Shown: positions 22,701-34,400 of the stretch, in pieces
How positions within the stretch are numbered: the stretch's first letter is position 1
Layout of the letters: each line of letters starts with the position of its first letter
Assembly: GCA_902729315.2 (NCBI GenBank)
Contig: LR746264.1
Location: 3,493,878 to 3,557,877, forward strand
DNA: 64,000 nt
Source: Spirodela intermedia
Lineage: Eukaryota; Streptophyta; Magnoliopsida; Alismatales; Araceae
Direction: 5' to 3'
Notes under the pieces: model-generated
Databases searched by the model: none
What the model saw: the letters and a program-made list of their open reading frames with translations, nothing else
What the model was told of the DNA's origin: nothing
Position numbers and translations under genes: made by a program

Positions 22701-25700
22701 TTTTACCTAAATTTTGTCTAATCCTTTTTATAAACACCGAAGAAAAAGGATAAGTCCGAAAAACTAAATTACGCTTAAATATTTCCAACTTTTGAAATAT
22801 AAATATTGTTCAATTTTAAAATTCAATCTTCCACACCATCTTATATTTTCAAGATAGTTTTATGTAATTTGTGTTATAGATCCTGGTAGATATATAATAA
22901 TACATTTCAAAGATACATGACGCTATTTTTGGAGATTTACCTATGTCCATGTCCCACATGCCAAGGGGATTGGTACTCCATAAATACTGGTGCGCACATA
23001 ATGGTTTAGTGGGAAACAATAACTCGGTAAATCAGAAGAGTATCCATTGGCCAGGCCAGTTTGGAAACCTGACCTGGTCCAGGTGGTCTGGACTCCGGCC
23101 AAGAAAATAATGTTGGACAGAAAGTTTGGTTCGACCCAGCATAGAAATCTCAGAAACCTGGAAGAGCACAGCCTCCTCCATGTAATGGGCTGGTGGGCAG
23201 TCCACACATGCTGCGTGACAGCCCACTGGCCCATGATATGGTGGCTCCATTACAGCAACGGACAGTACCCTGACCCCTCCTGAATCCTGCCGCCCACATT
23301 ACATCCTAAACCACGCATCAGAAAAACTGGCCCAATCCTGAAGAATTCTCTAGGCCAGGTACCTTAGCCCGGTTCTCAGATGTCTCTTCAGACCCAGCAC
23401 AGACCCAAAATTTCAGCCATTGCGTTTGTTCGTCATTGGTCATGGATCCAATATAAACCAAAAAAAACTACCCTAAACCTGCTAAGCCTAAATCAATGGC
23501 AGGAAAGGAATTAAATTTTTGATCAATTATTTGTCCCAACATAAACAATATGGTATTTTCTAAGAGGAAGAAATGGACATACCCTTGACGACCAAGGCAC
23601 AATTTACTGCTGCATCGAATTCGTACATTGTAAATGTGGGGGGGCAGTCCAAAATTTTGTCACCTGGATCAAGTACACATCTGTGGTACCTCAAGTAAGA
23701 ACATTTAGAATATGACAACGAATTCGGCAGCACATTTCAATTGAAGACGAAAAGCATATTAGTCAGCTCCAACCTCATGATCAGATCAATCAATTCATCT
23801 GCACCACACCCTGCGAGTATATATTCAGCATCAAGGCCTGAATCTTCAGCAAGTGCAGCACGCAGGCGGCGACTCTCAGGGTCGGGATAAATATATGGGA
23901 ATTTCATTGTTCCCAAGGCTTCAGCCACCTACATATGATCTAGAGTATAAATTTAGAGGCAAACATATCCTAATCCAATTACAACCTTTAATTTTCAGTA
24001 AAGTAATTACCCATCAACTATCAGTTCAAAGTACAGGTTCAGACTACCATCAACCAAATTAGGTATACATGTCGTTGAAAAAATAACAACGTACATTTCT
24101 TCGTTCTTTAATGAATTTTAGATGTATTATGAAACCAAGGTTCTTCAACAAAGTTTTTCCTTTCTCAATAACACCGTTACTAAAATTTTATCTGTGCACT
24201 CATTTGTGACATTTTTTCTTTCCCTTCACTGTACTTCGGAAAAATAAAGTTGAAACTTCACCACGTCTGAAACAAAAATCAGAGCTACCGATTTTATCAA
24301 TTGACAAGGATGTCAGGAAAGTATTTCTTTTGACTAAAGGCAATAATTCATTTCTACTAGGCACATTTATTCCAATACAGAGACCACCTGTTCTAAAGAG
24401 CCCCAGCCTAGAAAAAAGACAGCGAAAGCAAGAGGCTATTATGTGAACCCATCTAAAACACTAGTTGCGCCCCACCCCCCCCCAGCCCCTCCTATCCCCC
24501 AACCCTGCGCCAATATGGCACAATTGCATCTCAACCCATAAACGAATTCGGCAGCTCCAATCTAGCGAGAAGTTGAATTCGAACAGTACTATGAACCATA
24601 ATATTTCCAACAATTTGAATTGAAGATAAAACAACTCGTTGATTTCAATGAGCTTAAAATGAGCCAGAAAATTCGGAAAGAAAAATCCACGTAGCTGAAG
24701 ACGTCATTAAAACCTGTGAATAATCAAAGAAGCTCATCTTGCCTCAGGGGGAGGACCATATGGATTTTCATTTGCGTCAAGTTTGATGATATCTTCAGGC
24801 TTTCTTCCAAGTCGTGTTGATAACACCTAGCAAGAATATTGAGAAGTATCAATGATAAAATCTACAAATGTCTTTCAACGCAATCTGGTATTGTGATAGA
24901 TTTATGATAAAAAATTGAAAATATACATATTTTAAGATATGTGAGTGATTAAATTCAAAATCAAATATACAATTATCCTTCGTGGTTGATCAACAATCGG
25001 TCTCAATCAAGATTTTAGTACTAAGCAAGTTAAAAATAATAATTCACCCAAAAGAGTCAAATCCAGATACACACAGTCACTTTTGCCCTCTGTATGAAAG
25101 AACTCTGTCAGAGGTCCCCTCTTTCTCCAACTGATTTGCTTCCTCAGTCCCTGCCTTAAAGGATTAGGGAGGAGGAGAAGGGAACATCACCATGCTTCTC
25201 CCAGATGCTCGAATAACGAGTTCCTATATTCGACTTGAATGTTTCAAAATATCAATGCCTGAACATCACCATGCTTCTCGTACTTTCGTACAAGTCATCT
25301 TTTACTCTTTCTTAAAAGCTTACCCAACACAGAAACACGAAAGAGGACATACAAAAACTATAAAACCTGATAAAGACAACAGACCCAAGGATATGGAAAA
25401 GGGAGAGCCGATCTACGGACAGAGCCTAATGTGGGACATAAAACCCACCAATCATACAGAACATTTCATGTGCTCTCTTGTCGCAAGAATAGAAAGGGTA
25501 ATGATTCAGTAGGGAGTTGAAATGAAATGAACTAATTCTGAACTGTACTTCATCAGATTGCGCTGATCAAGCTTTGCTTATTGATGCCCTGGCATGTAAG
25601 TAAGGAGATGGGGAAGTGCAACAATTGCTTGAGCTGAAAATGGGAAGGCCTGGTAAAGTAGGCCATCAGGAATATACGAGCTCTTGGTAACTATTACGGA

Positions 25701-26293
25701 TAAAGAAGGCCATCAGAGGAATGGCAGCCATTGTAAGGTATTCTAACTGGTTATAAGTTTTCCAATTCAGAGAACAAAGGCCGGGGTGATGGTCTGGTTT
25801 ACTCTCGAGGATGTGCACAGATGGCAGACAAGAAGAAGAACCGACAGCTCCCTATGTAGACTACCATTGGATGGGGCTGAGTTAAAATAAAGGACAATAG
25901 AGAGAGAAATCTCGCATCCAGATATAAATTTACCAAGAACAAACAACAATGACGCATACATTGAATTATCTCTGTTCAATGTGGAGAAAACTGTTTGGCC
26001 TTATAAGAAAGGGAGACTTTACGACAAATAGAAAGTATCCAAGCATGTTGGGGTACCTCGAAGGGCAAGATAGGCTGGTACGGCGACAGCTTTCTCAGGT
26101 GATGACGGATGAATGAGTCGCCGGTCAACCCGCAGCCGGGGCCTCCTCTCCCGTCGGGCTGCTGCTGCTCCCGCTCTGTTGTCGTCGTCGGCGAAGCCAT
26201 GCAAGTCCTGTGCCCTCCGCGCCCCAACCCAGACCTCAGACAGGTCTTCGCAACACCCGGAGGGAATGCGCCGGAGACTCCAATCGCGCCCAT
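19753..26293 (-). CDS. HPA: Histidinol-phosphate aminotransferase, plastid-targeted
   Basis: Complement exons 26057-26293, 24743-24826, 23774-23928, 23583-23680, 21768-21876, 21484-21641, 20964-21106, 20744-20884 and 19753-19884 give 418 aa. The enzyme is a PLP-dependent class I/II aminotransferase that makes L-histidinol phosphate in histidine biosynthesis. Recognisable blocks include [63 protein letters not shown] (Asp248) and [16 protein letters not shown], where Lys278 is the expected Schiff-base lysine. The first about 50 residues are Gly/Ser/Thr/Arg-rich and look like a plastid transit peptide. The start at 26293 (MGAIGVSG) is chosen because the Arabidopsis enzyme begins similarly; an in-frame ATG at 26371 would add 26 residues. 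Intron 2 (23929-24742) has a GC donor (GAG|GCAAGA). Intron 5 (21877-23582) is 1.7 kb and probably holds inserted DNA. The gene is AT-rich, unlike its neighbours upstream. Confidence 0.95.
21877..23582. other. Long intron 5 of the aminotransferase gene
   Basis: At 1.7 kb it is the largest intron of the gene. About 22240-23420 is richer in GC and contains words such as GGCCAGGCCAG and TGGGCTGGTGGGCAG not seen in the other introns, suggesting an inserted element. No coding domain is recognised and I could not identify terminal repeats. Confidence 0.4.
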
Positions 26294-26391
26294 CGAAAGC
26301 CGCGGTATCGGAATCAATGGCTCGCACCAGACTTCCACCCAGAAGAGCCCCTCCACAAACAGGAAGGCCACTGGAGGGGGGAAGAGACCGA

Positions 26392-26400
26392 AAACCCTAA
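26392..26400 (+). promoter_or_regulatory. Telo-box AAACCCTAA
   Basis: The telomere-like AAACCCTAA lies about 100 bp upstream of the aminotransferase start codon. Telo-boxes are common near transcription starts of plant housekeeping and biosynthetic genes. Placement supports a promoter or 5' UTR role; function is inferred. Confidence 0.4.
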
Positions 26401-26705
26401 TTTTCCAACGGTCATCCCTCTGATCCCTAAATCCGATTTGTCGCGATCACCATTACTCTCAAAATTTGCAGAACAATCCCAAGACTCTTCGTTATGAATC
26501 CCTGTTAACCTATTTAATCACAAAAATGTCTTCTAAAATAACGAATATCAGATAATACTCTCAAGGACATGGGGGGCTCAAAACTTTGGCACCAATAGCC
26601 CACCTTTCACTCAGTTAATTATCAAGTGACCATGAGGTCTCGACTTTATCTTTCAGGTCCCTAAACTCTTCCAATTTCTTATTCTAAGCAGACAGAGTGG
26701 ACAAC

Positions 26706-26738
<33 letters not shown>

Positions 26739-26820
26739 CAAGAGAGAGAAAGAGAGAGAGAGGAGAGAGAAAGAAAGAGAAAGAGAGAGAGAGAGAGAAA
26801 GCGAGAGAGAGAGAGAGAGT
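26706..26820 (+). repeat. GA-rich microsatellite
   Basis: Interrupted GA/GAAA purine tract of about 115 bp. The long Ser-Leu open frame on the other strand is a repeat artefact. Confidence 0.9.
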
Positions 26821-27231
26821 CATCGGAGTCGCTGGTAAGATAGATCAGCTTGAAGAGCTGTTTTGGGGTGAGTGGAAGGGGGTAATTAGAAAAAACTTTC
26901 AAGCTAAATTTAGCCATAGCATGTGCACAATAGTGAAGAGGGTTTGTACTTTGTATAGGTTATTTCTAATATTTATTAATTATATAATATTTTTCATAGA
27001 TTAACTAGCGTGAGGTATGGGTGTTGTAGGGAAAAGCATCAACCTTCTCAAGCTCCTATCCCCATTCATACAGTTCACTCATGACCCCTGCACAACCAAT
27101 CATTGATAAGAGAGAGAGAGAGAGCTGACAAATAAGTCAACGTTGCCAAGATCAGAAAAATCATGCGATAATAGCTCCAAACTATCATTTTCAATTTACA
27201 CATTTAAACCCCAATATGATGAAGGGAGCGT

Positions 27232-27276
<45 letters not shown>
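27232..27276 (+). repeat. (CT)n microsatellite
   Basis: Uninterrupted CT run of about 45 bp within the importin downstream region. Confidence 0.9.
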
Positions 27277-27279
<3 letters not shown>

Positions 27280-27413
27280 GGGCATCAAAAAAATTCAAAA
27301 ATGGAATGGACCCAATGAATAGGCAAGACCTACCACTGTTACCAATGAAACCATCTAACGCTTACCATCGGAAGAATCTTCGAAATATATAATAACTAAA
27401 AGCGATCTAACAG

Positions 27414-27452
<39 letters not shown>

Positions 27453-27461
27453 CTCAAAAAC

Positions 27462-28359
27462 TCACATGGAGTTCTCACGCAGGTACAAACCGTATTCGGG
27501 GAAGGTGTTCAAGACTCCGGCGATAAGCTGGGGAGGCAAGAGGCGCTGCGCCGGGACCAACACCTGCTGGTTCCTCTCAACCAGGGAGAAGACCTCTCTC
27601 TCCACATCCAATCCACCCAGGGCACCTACAACAAAATCCACCCGCCACTGAGGATTATAACCAACAACTTACTATAACTAGAAAAATCATCTTGAATGGG
27701 TAACCCAACAAAAAAAAAAAAAAACACAGAGGGGACGACATTCAAGTATCAAAATATTACCCACCATATGAACAAGATCGCTCCTTTTATCGACTACTAG
27801 CACAAGATTTCTTGGCAATCCGTACGGATCAAGAAAAATAAAGCTACTGGAAAAAAAAAATGGAAATCACCCGAGGAAGTAAATAATTTGTCGAGTCAGA
27901 AGATTTACCCAGCTCAAGCTCTTGGGCTTCATCTTCTGCATCACCTTCTTCAAGCACCTCACTCTCAACCGCAGCGGCCGCCTTTGCATATCTGTCCAAG
28001 AACTCTTCCTCGGTCTCCTCATGCTCGTCGTCCTCAGAGTCCTGTTTCAGCTCAAAATTTTTGTCACTAAATGCAAAATTACTATATATGTAAGCAATGA
28101 AAATATTATGCTCACCTCGTCAATGTCTTCACTTGAATAGTCATCGCCTTCCTCCTGGTCGTCATCGTCATCGTCATCGTCATCGCCACCTTCTTCCTGA
28201 GTTTCTTTCAGCCTCACTGATGCCTCCATCAGCGAGACAAAGCAGTCCCGCAGCACAGCAGTGCCCATATCCAGACCAGACCGCAGTAATCTCTCAACCA
28301 CCTTGGTCAGAGCGACCACTGGACATGCCGCGCAGTAGTCACTCAGAAGGTCTGCAAGC

Positions 28360-28401
<42 letters not shown>

Positions 28402-31400
28402 AGCTCACCAGCTAGCTTCAGCTCGGACTCTGAGGCCAGGCCAAGCTCAAACGAGCTATTCGACATGTGCGCCAAGGCACCGGCCCAGGCAATATAGCCA
28501 TTCTCCTCAGTGCCCTGTAGAGCTTCTTCAACAGTATCTGGATAGCACAAGTAGCACGAAGAAACCGCCAGCAGCAGAGGCTTCCATAATGAGGGGGACT
28601 TGTCGCGGATGCTCACAAAGAAAGAAAACGCTGCTTTGGCGAAGGAGAGAGCCAACGCCCGCTTGATGCTCTCACTCTCCAGAGAGAATCTTGGGACGTG
28701 TAGCAGTAGGTGCACAGATGAGCAGGCCCTCCTCGTTGCAGATGGGTAGGCAGCGATAGCCCTGCTGACAAAGGCCCCGATGCCCTCGATGACTGAGCGC
28801 GGGGCAGTAGAAGGCAGAGCATGCGGAGGCATCGTCCTCATGAAGAAACTCTGGTCCTCGTGCTTCTTGTGCACAAGGACGGCTTCCTTGATGGAGCTGA
28901 AGATTTTGAAGTCCTCCAGTTCTTCCCACGCATCATATTCTGCAATGAGGCTCGCCCAGACTACCAATAAATCAGCAATTCTCAGCTCTCCCACATCTTT
29001 CATTGCTTGAATAGAGCGGAAGATGAAGCCCAGCAATGCAGACGTGTCGTCTATGCACGACGGAGGTGGCAGATTGCCGGAATGCTCGCCAACCTGAACA
29101 AGTGAGAGGAAGAAGAAAATAGTAAAGCAAATAGGGTAGGTGTCAATGGGCCGGGTTGGCCTGCAGGTCGGATTGGCCTGGTTAAGTTCTCTCCAATCTT
29201 AGGATCCAAGAAGTTGGAGGCTCAGGGAGATTTCTGCCAGGGTTTGGGCTCATATTGGGCTCATATCGGTTGATCCCACAACACGCTCTTTCCCATTTCA
29301 GCCATGCTCTCTGGCTCATCTGGCTTTCCAGCACCTCTTCCCCCGGCTGGCTCTCGCCCATCTCCATCTAATAAAACACATCACCCTATTTGGCGCGCCA
29401 CACGACCAGACTTACAAGAACCATGCTGTCCTGGCCTTGTCTTACGCATTTAATCAATAAAATAATTTAATTTATTCAGAGGATGGAAAGCTGCACAAGG
29501 GCGAACCTTTGCTTGTAATGGTGTCAGCCAAGCCTTTTGTAACAAGTTTGAGAAGGATGTAGCGATGGTAGCGCAACCAAGCTGCGCTTCGTTTAGTTTG
29601 TCTTGATTGGCTTCATCGAGCGCGTAGTCCTCCCAAGTTTGTGCAATCACAGCTAAGCTAGCGAATCCATGCTCAACTATCTAACAAGAAAAACTAGCAT
29701 CATGTTACAAATCGGTGAAAAATTGTTCTTGATTCTCACTCGCTAAAACTTTCTGATCCGCTGAAACTACGATCTCAAAGTCATGAAATGGTAAAAGCGG
29801 TCAGAAATACAGAACACATGAAAAATGGCGAGTACCTGCGGCCATGGCTCAAGAGTAGGAACCAAGTGCTTTAGAAGAGTGCCGACAATGATTGACACAA
29901 TCATAGGGATGTGGATAGAAACATGTTGTTGACCGACTCCGACAATTGTGCTTAGAAGTTGAAATAATAAGGAGGCCTCATTTTCATCTGCCACATGCAG
30001 CCTTGTGGCCAGGACTTCTAAGAGAGGGAACCAGTCAAGTGGAAGATAATCATTATGCCAAGAGGTATGGTTAGATGATACAAAACAATAGGCACAGTCC
30101 AGTCCGAATGATTAGTATGACATTTCTTACCTCGAGCATCTGTGCGATGGCCCCAGCAGATGAAGCACGCACTGGATAATAAGAACAATCTTCTTGATCT
30201 GGCATGACCAATGCCTTGGCCAACGAATTATAAATGTCGTCATTCATCTCCTGAAAAATATCCAACCATACGTGAAAATACTGCCATTAGTAAGCTATGC
30301 CACTGCAGTTCATCCATTATCAAGGCTAATAGATTTTAGAATGCTAAACTTCGGACAAATTAGTACACATTTATTGGCTTATAATGATCTATATCTAAAT
30401 AAAGAATATAGCAAGTTGCCAAAGTAGATGAGAAAATTTTCCTCTTTTTACTAATTTTCATGTTTACTCATAGATGATCTAAACCACTACATCCTCGATC
30501 AGAGATGATTTTATTTCTAAAAAGAGTTTAACTAACAGCGGCACTGACAATATTCCTAGAATTCACAAGGCCAGTCTTCGTATGGAAAAAAAAGTGAGAG
30601 AAAATGCAGTAGTATTTCTGTAGCTATTATGGAGAAAAATGCCGTTGAGAAAGTGAGAGAAGAAACCTGCGGTAAGCATGATGCAAGCTCACCAATAACC
30701 CAATTTGCTGTAGCTATTAAATAAGGAAGGCAACCAGATAACGAATATAGTGGCAGGATGCGCTTTTGGATCAAGCTCGTTGTATATGCCGGATTTCTCT
30801 CCTTCAAGAACTGCAGTTTCCCAACATTGAGTCAGTGCTCAGCAATTGTTTTCCAGCATCATCTAAGCGAAAATAGTCCCATAAGAAATAAAATTGTTCC
30901 TTACATCCTGAAGGCCCCCATATGCCATCAAAACTCCATAATAACTGCACACATTAGAAACTTCATTTTAAAGTTAACATACAGTGAATTCCCAAAAGAA
31001 AATTTGATACTTTTTTATTTATTCATTCGTTTCCAAGACATTGAAGTTGTAGCCACAGTTCCTAGCTAGGAAACGAATCATTAGCTCCACTGAAACTCAC
31101 TCGTATGAACTTTGCACGCCAAGGGCAGTTGATGGAAGAGGAAACTTGGATAAAAATGGTATAATCAGTAACTCTCCCACAGAGGAACGCTTATCTTTTC
31201 TTTTATTCTTCTCCCCTTTCTTGCGTTTTATTGAAGCAGCGGAATCATTACCAGTGGAAACCATTGGTGGACCCTGAGATACAGAAAGGCAAAACTGACC
31301 TTTACAACAGATGCCAACCATGGCGTGCAATACCATTATACTTTCTAAACAATTAGAAACTCACTTGTTAGGGGAAATCTAACCTTTGACAATGCCATGA

Positions 31401-34400
31401 CACCGAGCAAGTTCACTGCACTTTTTCTAGCAGTAAACAAATCCTCTGTCCAAGCTGAAATTTCCTGCAAGGTATATCCATCCATACATATCAAAGGAAA
31501 TTCAAGTAGATCAACAGACAGAAAAACTTGGCTGCAGAATATGTGGCAATGAAGCAAAGATACATACAAGATCAGATGGATGATTCTTCCTCATGTATTC
31601 TTCATGGTCCTCTTCCCATTCAGATATATCCTTAAAATAAAAAATAAAAAAATTGAAACTCCTTGACAGAGCATAAAAGAATGCTAACCCTGAAACAGTT
31701 GGAAATCTCAATATGACCAATGCATGGCACTCAAAAGTTACAATTCACGATGTAAAAGGTGTAAATGGTGTCATAAATTGTATGGTACAGAACTAGAATC
31801 ACGAGCAGGTTTGTCACAGTACATTAGCTTGAAATTCAATATCTATTTATTATGTCAGATAAGGTGCGAAATTCCGAGTGACAGTTACTCATAGGTCTTG
31901 AAGATATACTCTCAAAGTAGTATTCTATTCTCGTGGTATTACGACCTCTTTTAATTCTTCGTTCTTACTTTGCACGGAAGCGAATGAGAGGATGAGATAT
32001 AAGAACAAGAAAGAAAAAGGAAAGATAAAAAGGAAGAAAAAGCAAGCACAAGAATTAGCATAGTGCTGCAGCAAGTTCAGATTGTAGCATGTCTGGGGAG
32101 CATAGGTCAGAGCGTGGAGTTTTTTTTTTCCCACATTCGCGGCAGTTCTTCTATTGGTGCTGGTGCTGTGGGTCTGCAACAGCAGCAGAGCTCTCACCGT
32201 CTCTATTTTCTCTTGTTAACTTTTTACACCACTATGACATAAATGTTCACCCACACGGGTGAAAATAATGTAAACAACCTGACCCAGACTTGGTAAAACA
32301 CAGCAAAATTTGATGACATTGTCGCTGATTGCATCAACTTAGCTGACTCGGGTTGTGTCTGATGACACAATAAACGAACTGACAATTTTATTTCCTATTT
32401 TAATAACATAAAATTTAAACCAGAAGAAGAGTAAAAAAATGTTTTGAATCGACAAACTCACCTAGAATCATCATAGATGTAGAAGACGAAAAGAAATCGT
32501 ATGATTTTCACCCATTATCATCATCAAAGTATCACCTACTACCATCACTACACACCACCGTCCACTAGACATTGTGACTATCGCCGTTACTTAGAAACAT
32601 CACTATTCTATTAACTTACCACAACACACTACATCCTACCACTACTGTCCATCGACCACCAGCAACATGCTATCAATTGCAGTCATAGGCACCTACATGT
32701 TGAAGCCCACTGTCCATCATTACCACAACTGTCAACCAGTCATCCCTTTGATCTGCTCCTCCGAGCTTAAAAATCAATTTTCAGCAAGAGGATTGATGTA
32801 TTCAAGGTTTACCTGGTCCCAAAATCAAAATGTCAGAGACTCTCAGCATCATAGAAAAACAGGCGACGCTGTTGCCCATAGTGAGTTTGCCGAGTTACGA
32901 CATTCTTAACCCACGAGCATAAACAATATTCTTTCCCAAATTCTGAGAGACTTCTCCGAAGTAATATAATAAGCCTATTTTAAAGAAGATGCGGCAAAGT
33001 TCACCTTCTCATTCAACACTAATGCAGGGAAGATTGCAGACTCCAGTAGTGTTGAAAAATGGGGCGAAACTAACCTCCATCCCTGTAGACATCATCCATC
33101 AACACAGATATTACATAACTCAGATAAATTTATACAAAATTCAGATATTGACTTATGACTTAGGCCGCCTATGATTCATAGGATGAAAACATTGATACTG
33201 ATGAAATAACCTATTCACATGCAGAGGGATCAGGATTCGAGAGATCGGGATCCTTTAGGGTGAAACGGAAAAAGTGGCTTACGATTCGTGAGAAGGACCC
33301 TCTAAAGACTACAAATGGGTTCGTAGAATCCACTGAAGATGCAATAGGTATTTGTGATCGATCAGCTTCCTGTATGACTGAAGACTTTCTATCTGCATCC
33401 ATAATAACAACACAATCTGGTTGTTGGTTCGACCCGAAATTGATCTTCTTGTTTCTCCAACGGATTTTTTTTGGACTTGAACAATTGGTCAAAAAACTAC
33501 CGATCCTCCATTGAGAATCATTGATACAGTTAGTCGCCATTTGTTCCATTATCTCATCTTTAAATAAATGATTGGTCTTTAAAAAGAAGGAACGGCCTTT
33601 TTAACGAATGGGAGATCCTATAAACAAATCAGTGTCTTGTCTGAATCGTAAATAGCAATTCCATTTCTTGAACCACAGATATAGACTTTGAAATGATGAG
33701 CAGCTACCCGACGGCCTGATGTGCGTTCGTACTCAGTAATTTTTGAATAACTATCTGGCCTTACTTTAGTATCCCGAGATTGAAGAGATGGAATTCCTCC
33801 CGGGAACACACGAAACAAAGATATGAACTGGGTAAATGGAAATGGAAAAGAGATGTTTCCAATTCCTCAGTGTGATCTTGATAAATGCGTGAGTATTACA
33901 GGGTGAGAAAAGAATGAGTTAAGAAGACTGGTCACAAATCACGAAGAAATTGGAAGGACAGATGGAAATTATTGTTTCAGTAAGAAGGAAATGAATCATT
34001 AACAACTTATCAGTACATGCTATAAACAGTTCACAGAGCAGGGTATGAAGGTGCTATTTCCAAGAAACTATATGGAATGCCAATGGAGAAGGCTTGTATA
34101 CGAATAAGTAGATGAATGGAAGGGAGAAGTTCATTGCTGATTCTATGGACAGCAAGTGCATGGTTGGCGGGTTGATTAACTCGAGTATTGAAGAAGAGAA
34201 TGCACTACAGAAATAAAAAACCCACCAGCAGAGAGAAGGCCCTTAGTGTGAAGAGAAAGAGCAAGAGCTAAGCCTCCAGGGAAGGCACAATAAGGTCCAA
34301 GCCCTAGCTATCTTGATCATCAATGGCAAAGACGTGATCAATGCTTTTCTTATGCAAACAATTGGAAACGTATCTTATGCAACAATATGAGGACTGTTTT

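Larger units (their letters stand above)
26294..27461. other. Intergenic region between importin 3' end and HPA 5' end
   Basis: Both flanking genes read leftwards, so this holds the importin 3' UTR and the HPA promoter and 5' UTR. It contains a telo-box, a roughly 110-bp GA-rich tract (26706-26820), a (CT)n tract (27232-27276) and a (GA)n tract (27421-27447) that ends just before the importin stop codon. No separate gene is seen. Confidence 0.6.

Noticed and set aside
26294-26371. 26-residue N-terminal extension of the aminotransferase from the ATG at 26371
   Set aside because: The internal start MGAIGVSG resembles the known plant start; the extension is possible but less likely.
29500-29520. 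GC donor (CAA|GCAAAG) for importin intron 17
   Set aside because: A GT donor six bases downstream (AAG|GTTCGC) is also in frame and follows the usual rule; the GC site is a poor match to the GC-donor consensus.
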